NCBI GenBank assembly: GCA_033980235.1
Contig: CM067075.1
Coordinates: 11,258,292 to 11,322,291, forward strand
Length of the DNA stretch: 64,000 nucleotides
Source: Diadema setosum
Taxonomy: Eukaryota; Echinodermata; Echinoidea; Diadematoida; Diadematidae
Reading direction: 5' to 3'
Both the position numbers and the translations under genes were made by a program. Positions 56,770-64,000 of the stretch are shown here, one piece after another. A model generated the notes under the pieces. It had not been told where the DNA came from. It was given only the letters and a program-made list of their open reading frames with translations, and searched no databases. Each line of letters opens with the position of its first letter. The stretch's first letter is position 1.

Positions 56770-57301
56770 TGCACTGCAACAAGTCCTGTGTTAAATATGA
56801 AACACCGAGATGGTGTTAAATTTCTGGTGCTCATTAACACCTCCGGGTGTCATTTCTAAATATAGAATTGTGTTTTTTTTATAGTTTCTTAGTTACTGTT
56901 CTTCTTGTTGATTTGGAACTTAAACAAGACGATCAAGAATTTTTCAAAAAAGTACTTGATTTTTGAAAAAATAAGTGTGAACACATTTACACCACAGTAA
57001 CACCAGTTGGTGTGGTCTCCTATTGAAGCTGGACGGGTGTTATACCATTGATATTAACGCAAGCAATATCAAATCAACACCATGTGGTGTCATTGTTGAA
57101 TTAACACCAGCGCAGTGTCAAAAATATCACAAGCTACAGTGTCAAATCAACACCATGAAGTGCCAAGTGAAATTTTTCAACAACATCACAACACTCATGA
57201 CATACTTTCTACACCTGTGGGTGTGGTCCTCTATTAACGCTTGATCGGTGTTAGATTTAACACCCATGGTGTTAAATCTAACAACGATGTTTTTACAGTG
57301 T
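56770..57301. mobile_element. Motif-array foldback with CACTG ends and AACACC/GGTGTTAA words
   Basis: Right end reads TTAACACCCATGGTGTTAA, then TTTTTACAGTG; the left has CACTGCAACAAG and GATGGTGTTAAATTTC, a diverged inverse. AACACCA, GGTGT and GTGTCAAAT words alternate in both orientations across about 530 bp. CACTGTAAAAA ends are common in animal MITEs; superfamily is open. The 73-codon frame inside is not a gene. Confidence 0.62.
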
Positions 57302-57487
57302 GGGTGTCACTTTCACCTATACGAACTAAGCATTGCCAAGCTCGGGATAGATTTGCGACAGCATCGTTTTGGATTTTTTTTTTTCCGAAAGGGATTCAGC
57401 TCATTGGCTAACTAGCACATGATTATTAAGGGTGCTAGGCACTTTTACTGTTAAAATGCTATTATCTACATTATAAAGTGCTAGGTG

Positions 57488-57865
57488 ACGCTCGTTATTC
57501 CGAAAGTTTATCAATCCGAAAATGAAGTGGGGTTCCTTATTGCAAAGGTTCGTTGTTCAGAAACACACAAATTCTCTTCACCTTAATGTTCCTTTATCTA
57601 AAAATGAAATACGGTTCGTTTAACTGAACATTGCTTGCGTTATTCCGAAGGTTTTTTTTAATCTGAAAATGAAAAAAAAAAATTGTTAAACCGAAGGTTC
57701 TCTTATGCGAAAATGAAATAAGGTTCATTAATCCGAAAATGTTCAAAAAAATGAAAGAAAAGGAACATATTTAATGAACCTTTGGAATTACGAACTTTAT
57801 TTCGTTTTCATATTAACGAACCTTAATTCATTTTCGGATTAATGAACCTTCAGAACGAACTGTAA
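57488..57865. repeat. Motif-array element (TAATCCGAAAATGAA / GGTTCGTTATTCCGAA)
   Basis: TTATTCCGAA, AATCCGAAAATGAA and GGTTC(G/A)TT words alternate in direct orientation to about 57755, then appear inverted (CGAACTTTATTTCG, CATTTTCGGATTAATGAACC) to the right end. Same overall design as the arrays at 7485, 20036, 28867 and 52170, with a different motif. Confidence 0.7.
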
Positions 57866-58967
57866 CATAATTGTATAGATGTTCGAAGACCACATACAGC
57901 ACTCATTCATGTTAACAAAGTCGTGCTCTCGTTCTATCTCAAAGTTCGAGATTTCTTTTAATTACAGGTTGAATTCTATGTTCTTCTCGATGAACTTCTT
58001 TCTGCCAAAACTAAAAGGCTTAAATATTTTAATTGATAGTCATGGATAGTTTGCAAAGCGAGTCATCTTACTCCCGTGATGAGGAGAGTCACATTTCATG
58101 ATTTCAGTCGGTGTTAGTGCAACAGATGGATTTAGCATTAGTTTATTTTGCATTCGTTACACGGCACAATTCAGATCTAGTATAACAGATCAGCGGCAAT
58201 GTTAAGGTGAAATAAGTGCAAACAGACACTAACAATACATAGGCCTAACTAGGGAAGAAAAATAAAACCCAGTATGCTAATTCTACCAAAAGCAATGATG
58301 ACAATGATGCTGCAACTTTGAGAATTGTGTCAGTTTATCATGAGTTCGGGCAGTTTTAATAATTTTTTGCACATGCTATATGATCTACGCTTATACTTAC
58401 ATGCAAAATGTTATACATACATGTACTCTCTTGTAGTCATTGAGGGTGCTATATAATACAGAGTAACGTGTTGAAATAGTATATCGTATATATACTTTGA
58501 ATGCTGACTGCCTTTAAACCTGATCATTTTGAAACGATTATGCTGATTTCTATTTTTGTGGCAGTCTATCCTTTCTGGCCGTTCGATTTGCTGCTAGGCT
58601 TGTTACGCATCTCTAACAAAATTTATGACATGCCCCTATAATAGTCAGTAATAGTTGGGGGGAAATGCCGTTATGGAGATGGATGTTGACTGCGTCATCA
58701 TGCAACAGCAGTACAGTGTCTGAGCAGGTGAACGGGTTCCGTGCAATTGAGAAGTGCTATTATACATGCCGTTCAAGAGAGAGAGAGAAAAAAAAAATGT
58801 GTGTAACCTTATTTTGGTTATTTCTTTGCCTATTATCGTTCCGTCAGTGTTTTCAACATGACCTCCACCTGTGGGTTCTCCTCGTCAGCAGTGTGCTAAT
58901 TTTCATCATTATAGGTCATGTGATGTAGGCCTAACCCCTGTAGTAACTGCAGTATGTTATACCTTAC
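57866..58967. other. Probable intron downstream of the sulfatase exon (minus strand)
   Basis: No second sulfatase exon could be recognised by eye in this ~1.1 kb. An 87-codon plus frame at 58665-58928 has a hydrophobic end but no domain. Confidence 0.35.
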
Positions 58968-59217
58968 CTCGTTGTTGCTAAAAAGCACTTCGCTCAGATC
59001 GTATCCATCTAGGGGAACGCTTGGAACCTCTGCCCCCGCAATGCTGGCAATGGTAGGAAGGAGGTCTATGCTACCGAGCTCTGCAGAAGGGCCCGGCTGG
59101 ATTTGTCCAGGCCAGTGAGCGATGAAGGGGACTCGCATGCCTCCTTCATACGTCGAAAATTTCCCACATTTCAGCGGCCCGCTGCTACCACCGAGTGTGT
59201 ATTCTTTCAAGTTCGCA
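58968..59217 (-). CDS. Internal exon of an arylsulfatase A-like sulfatase
   Basis: A 250-bp exon between a pyrimidine-rich acceptor ending TTTCGCAG and a donor GAG|GTAAGG. It enters with one leftover base and exits in phase 0. The ~83 residues include PLKCGKFSTYEGGMRVPF, HWPGQI, DLLPTIASIAGAEVP and LDGYDLSEVL. In arylsulfatase A the CGK..TYEGG block supplies the conserved active-site lysine (human ARSA Lys302), and DLLPT/LDGxDL belong to the C-terminal part of the sulfatase fold (family knowledge). Sulfatases hydrolyse sulfate esters in lysosomes or extracellularly. Before DLLPT this exon reads AELGSID where the family usually has one more residue (ELxSxLD), a possible one-codon deletion. Flanking exons were not found; upstream introns would contain the Helentron-like copy C. 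The exon may belong to a working gene with long introns or be an orphan fragment. Confidence 0.85.
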
Positions 59218-60152
59218 CTGCGAAAACCAAAACCGGACGGAGGCAGTATGATTATGCTTTCTCTTTCAGGAATAAGGCAGGTTGACTATACTTTATAATT
59301 CAAATACTACTGTACTAATATTATTATCCGAAGAACATTGTAAAGTCCTTTTCCCGTCACCCACTACGACAGAGAAATTTTGATACTTCCAGTATTTAAG
59401 TCATGATAGAACTGGCTATCAATCAATCGACTACAATAGACCTTATGTATACCTACTGACAACTTTAAATGATGTAAAAACCATTCATCTATTCAAAAAG
59501 CAGTTAAGAGACATGATGTATATCAATACATGACTGAAAATTGCACGTCGCGAGTTATTCCTATGGATGTTCTCACTACTAAGATCTTGTTGTTTTCTGT
59601 TTCCTTGTTTTATTTTTTCCTTGGGCAGTTGTTTTAATTTAGTTTGCTTTCACGCTAATTATAATTTTCTCAACAATGAATATCACTTTTTTTTCAATGC
59701 AAGTAACGGTCCCTCTATACTCTCTCGGAATATTTGGTCTAGTACTATCCCATTGACGAAGGGGAATTCCAGACAATTTTTCATAAGTTTACGTCATGGA
59801 ATACATATATCGACAGCTCAGTGTCTAGATTTTTTTCTTCGAATTTATTGCGGTCATTTAGGAGACAAACTTATACCTTGAACAACCTTATGTATATATA
59901 TTGTTACAACCAAAATCACTCTGAGAATGATCGCACAAAAGAAACAATCAACTATTGTTCAGGCGGTTTATTAGCAGTGATATTGTGGGTACAGACTTGT
60001 AATCGGTTTTCACATCAGTACAATAATGATCAATAGAAACAATCATAAATCGGTAAGGGAATCACTTACACGCATTACAGCAAACTCTTAATCACGAGGT
60101 TCATATATAGTCCCCTGGTGATGTCCCAATACGATGTTCGATGCACAGATGA
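59218..60152. other. Probable intron of the sulfatase gene; no other gene seen
   Basis: AT-rich. The frame at 59567-59881 is Phe/Leu-rich with no domain; the small plus-strand frame 59103-59285 is antisense to the sulfatase exon. Confidence 0.35.
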
Positions 60153-62503
60153 ACTAGAGATTGTAATTTGTCATCACTGACAAATTAAGGTGATCCGATT
60201 TTTTTTAATCAATGATTCAAGTCCTGATCGCAATAGGCATGACCATGCAGGTTTCATCTGTGTTCAGAGACATTGGCCGTGTGATGTTTGGATTCTCATT
60301 TAGAAAAGGGAGTCATATCTGCCATCTTTGGTACCAAATCTGTATACACTATAACGAAGATACAGCAATAAGTACATATGACCTTTGACCCCACTTTGCA
60401 CAACCTAGATGGCATCTGAGCAAAAAGTGGTTATTTTGTGAAATGATTCTTGTAACATTATCTTTGCGTGTGCAAAATATGGGAAAGATAAGACATGTAT
60501 TCACCAAGATATACAGGATAAAACATTTGTGACCTTCGACCCTAATTTACATACCCAAGATGTTGTCCGATCAAGTAGTTGTTATTTTATGAAATAATGT
60601 ACGTGACATGAACTAAACATGTGCACAATATGGGGATGATAGGGGCTGTTTTTCTTGAGTTATTGCAAAGAAAGTTGCAGAAACATAGAAATATCTTAGT
60701 ACATCGAAAATAAGCTTAATTTCAACCAAGTATTTTAACATGATTCTGACATTAAATGAAAACACAAAGGGCACGTAACGATAGCGCAAAGTCTGAGTTA
60801 CAATGTATTAAATTCTGATAAAAATTCACCGAAGGGTATGTGAGCTAGTGCTCGATAAAGACAATCGTGTCAATATTAACATCTAGAAAAATTCCCTCCC
60901 ATAGAGATAACACGTCATAACGAAGATACAGAAAAAAGTACATATGACCTTTCACCCCACTTTGCACACCCAAGATGGCATCTGAACAAAAAGTGATTAT
61001 TTTATGAAATGATTCTTGTAACATGGTCTTTACGTGTGCAAAATATGGGAAAGATAGAACATGTATTCACCAAGATACAGGGTGAAATATTTATGACCTT
61101 TGACCCTAATTTACATACACAAGATGGCGTCTGATCAAGTAGTTGTTATTTTATGAAATAATGTACGTGACATGAACTAAACATGTGCAAATTATGGTGG
61201 TGATAGGGTATGTTTTTCTTGAGCTATTGCAAAGAAAGTTGCAGAAAGAAAGAAATATTCCAATACATCGAAGATAAGCTTTAATTTCAACCAAGTTTTT
61301 GGACATGATCCCGACACCGTATGAAAAAAAAAAAATGGTACGCTTACGATAGCCCAAAGTCTCAGCTACAACATATTAAAATCTGGGAAAAATTCACCGA
61401 AGCATAAGTGAGCTAGTGCTCGAAAAAGATAGTCATGTCAATTTTCACTTCCAGAAAAACTGCTCTCCCATAGAGATAACACGTAAACTGGTCAAATTTT
61501 ACAAGGATACTTTCAATCCATTTTTACGAGGTGATGACGTCATCCAATCAAAAGTTTGTAATAATAAATATGAAAGAAAATTAAGTAAGCTACAACATAC
61601 TGAAAGTAAGGTGAAATTCGGCAAAGGATAAGTGAGATACGCTCGAGTGAACTTGAATTTTGATGACGTCATTTTGAAAATTTACTTTTTTTACTTTTTT
61701 AAGAAATTTGATATCTTTTAATCATTTTTTCAGTATCGCTAACCCATGAAATGATATGTACAACTCATCAGCTTTCAAAATATGTAAAGAAAATGGGGGG
61801 TCACCGTCCATCCTGACGAGTAAAATCGGATTTAAATTTGGCGGTTTTTTGGCATTGTTGCACTGTATATCGCCATTGACGCGCGCGCGGAATTTCAACT
61901 TTGACGGGCCCGTATGACGTCATATTGAGTCGGATCGACTTGAAACTTGGTAGAAACATTCTTTGACATTTCAGACATCCGATACGTGTGAAAAAACGGG
62001 AAATTTGTATTGCATATGAGCTGTGCGTGCGTATATGCGCGCGCGCGTACGCGTCCGTCGATTTTTTCTGAAATACTCCAAATGACCTGAAACGTGTGCA
62101 AAACAATTTTGAGCTTGATTGGAGCATGTTAAAATTTCAACGCGCGCGTACGCGCTCGTTTACTATGAACGTGACTAAATTTTATGAAATATATCAATAG
62201 AGCTTGACTTGAACTATATGATATATAAATTTCATAGAGAAATTCCATTCCATTAATGAGATACGAATGTGAACGTGTTTTCAGATAATGACGTCATAGT
62301 GACGTTATGGTTGACTGATCACAGTGATACATTAGATCTGTCGTCCTTATGACGTGATACATATATGGTATCAGTTTAGAAGTGATAGGTGAATGACTTT
62401 TTGAGTTAACCTCTACACAACATTTGAGGAGAAAGAAATAAAGAAGAAGAAAGAATCCGTACAGATACAATAGGTGATCCGAGAGGATACTCGGATCACC
62501 TAA
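60153..62503 (+). mobile_element. Helitron/Helentron-like element, copy C (complete)
   Basis: Runs from ACTAGAGATTGTAATTTGTC to the hairpin AGGTGATCCGAG..CTCGGATCACCT plus AA. 2351 bp, collinear with copy B. Two ~567-bp modules begin near 60349 and 60916. DR1 sites at 60379 and 61094 are perfect; those at 60530 and 60945 have single changes. TGACGTCA occurs at 61535, 61664, 61915 and 62289. The CG-rich block TATGCGCGCGCGCGTACGCG near 62033 is shared with A and B. No Rep/helicase, hence non-autonomous. Confidence 0.75.
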
Positions 62504-62869
62504 TGATCCTTGATGCACCGATGAATGATTCCTCCGACGTTAATCCAGAGGCGCAGGTTGCATTAGCCTTGCCATAGCAAGGGTTTCTTTTACCTTCACA
62601 ATTTCTCATTATCATTATTTTATAACAAATGTGATGTAAAATCCAAGTCAAGCAACAATAATCACATACTATCACATGCCTTTTGAATAGCTCCATAAAT
62701 TCCATGTTCTCCTTTCATGGATACCATTTACAATGGTATTGCTTGGATTCTCATGAGCTTATACAATCATGTCAAACTCAAATTGCATACATCAGTAATG
62801 GATAAGCTAAACACTGTATGTGTGATTTGAGGTGAAAACCTTTCACCCTTAACTTCTACTGTGCTATAC
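62504..62869. other. Possible 3' LTR region of the Ty3/gypsy element
   Basis: Lies directly 3' (on the minus strand) of the integrase remnant, where a 3' LTR would be expected. I could not define LTR ends, because the partner LTR is outside the window and no clear TG..CA boundary or polypurine tract stands out. Confidence 0.25.
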
Positions 62870-64000
62870 CTATGTCACACCATCTGACTTTCTGTCATAG
62901 CACTCTTCCAACACGATGACATGACATATTCTCTGTTCTTTGCGTCTGTCTGGCGTACTGATTACATAGTTCACATCATTGAGTTTCTTTTTGACACTGT
63001 ATGGGCCACTGAACTTGGCTTTCAGTGGTTCACCTTGTATGGGCAGCCGATACAAGAAATTTGTCACCTGGTTTGAAGGTACGGGCTTTGGCATTTTTGT
63101 CTGCCTTTCTCTTCATTGAGTCTTGTGACACTTTCAAGTGTTCCCTAGCTACCTCACAAGCCTTTGAAAGCCTTTCACGAAACTTTGACACGCAGTCAAG
63201 TAGGTGGACCTCATCATCCTCAGTCATGAATTTCTCTTTGATGAGCTTCAATGGGCCCCTAACTTCATGACCGTACACCAACTCAAATGGGCTGAAACCC
63301 GTCGACTCATTTGGGGAGTCCCACGTTGCAAACAGCAGGAAAGGGATGCCCCATCCCAATCCTCGGGATACTCCTCACAAAATGCCCTAATCATTGTCTT
63401 TAGGGTCTGGTGGTAGCGCTCCAACGCACCTTGGGATTGGGGATGATAAGCTGACGACTTCAGCTGCTTCACACCCAAACAATACATCACCTCTTGAAAT
63501 ATGCCCGACATGAAATTTGACCCTTGGTCAGACTGCACTTCCTTGGGCAACCCATACCTAGTGAAAAACTGCACTAGAGCATCTACCACAGTCTTAGCAG
63601 TGATATTTCGCAATGGGATAGCCTCTGGAAACCGTGTAGACATATCCATGATTGTCAAGAGGTACTTATGACCCGACCTATATAGTCCTAGGCAAAGGTC
63701 CAACACAGTCGACTAGAACCCGACTGAATGGTTCTTCAAACGCAGGTATCGGAAACAATGGCGCCGGCTTCACTGAATGCTGTGGTTTACCAGCCACCTG
63801 ACGTGTGACAAGTCTTGCAAAACTCAGCCACATCCACATTCAACCCTGGCCAATAAAAATGCCTCATGATCCGATCCTTTGTCTTTCTGACGCCTAAATG
63901 GCCGCCAACAGGTAACTCGTGAGCAATCCTCAAGATCTCACCGCGGTAACAGGGAGGGACAACAACTTGACGGACCACCGTCCAATCCTCATCAGCTGGC
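62870..64000 (-). pseudogene. Ty3/gypsy retrotransposon integrase region, frame-broken
   Basis: Minus-strand pol fragment running off the right edge. 63978-63787 encodes the H2C2 zinc site of integrase (H20-X6-H27-X26-C54-X2-C57) with the usual HLGVRKT and FYWPG words. 63706 to about 63345 encodes the catalytic core with a perfect D-D(35)E triad: D21 (TIMDMSTRFP), D60 (QSDQGSNF) and E96 (GALERYHQ). 63359-63030 and 63094-62870 carry the C-terminal part (ELVYGHEVRGPLK; FSGPYSV). The reading frame changes near 63795, 63680, 63345 and 63060, so at least four frame breaks make it non-functional as written. Reverse transcriptase and RNase H would lie beyond the window. Ty3/gypsy elements copy through RNA and integrate cDNA (family knowledge). 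Confidence 0.88.

Overview
The window is animal nuclear DNA: AT-rich, gene-poor and packed with transposable-element remnants. It is most likely from a marine deuterostome, probably an echinoderm. Reasons: an arylsulfatase A-type exon with GT-AG splice sites, a RING/B-box (TRIM-like) gene, a rhodopsin-class GPCR, CCCTAA-type telomeric repeats, a tRNA-derived SINE, CR1/L2-like tails, a decayed Ty3/gypsy element, and strong over-representation of the octamer TAGGCCTA. The species assignment is inference.

Coding content is small. A candidate last exon (+, 668-730) follows a splice acceptor near the left edge. A single-exon 227-aa RING + B-box protein (+, 13454-14137) ends in a prenylation-like CTLL. 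A single-exon 374-aa class A GPCR (-, 45922-47046) looks intact. One arylsulfatase exon (-, 58968-59217) has both splice sites. The right edge (-, 62870-64000) holds a frame-broken Ty3/gypsy integrase. Nearly every other open reading frame is a by-product of simple or tandem repeats.

The rest is a layered record of DNA transposition, much of it datable by nesting. 1891-4824: pogo-like element with TA duplication, carrying a TTAA-flanked piggyBac-like element (2145-2924) and ~450-bp tandem repeats. 6329-6818, 28168-28734 and 42328-42928: three copies of a CpG-rich GACCCCGTTTACAG family. 7485-8294: inverted array of an ATTCAAATTCA motif. 11886-12132, 19290-19616, 25957-26101, 30285-30432 and 54669-54827: palindromic TA-flanked MITEs. 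20708-21376: foldback holding a minus-strand SINE. 22343-23760: element with a TTA duplication. 32086-38246: 6.16-kb hAT-like element with an 8-bp duplication, 273-bp tandem repeats and a nested tandem pair of Helitron/Helentron-like elements; a third copy lies at 60153-62503. 39045-41838: second hAT-like element, with an 8-bp duplication and a ~168-bp satellite, inserted in the end of a MITE. 42311-44082: foldback containing an interstitial telomeric array. 48014-49631: MULE-like element with a 9-bp duplication, itself invaded by a piggyBac-like element. 50-58 kb: several more short-motif-array foldbacks.

I found no undescribed enzymatic or defence system. The most interesting signals are architectural. 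(1) Several unrelated-looking element families are built from a short degenerate motif repeated in one orientation and then the other. (2) The Helentron-like family carries repeated perfect nuclear-receptor DR1 sites and CRE palindromes. (3) piggyBac-like elements share an end design of CCCTAT, then a G-run, then a palindrome. Alignments and boundaries were made by eye, so exact ends other than those fixed by target-site duplications are approximate.
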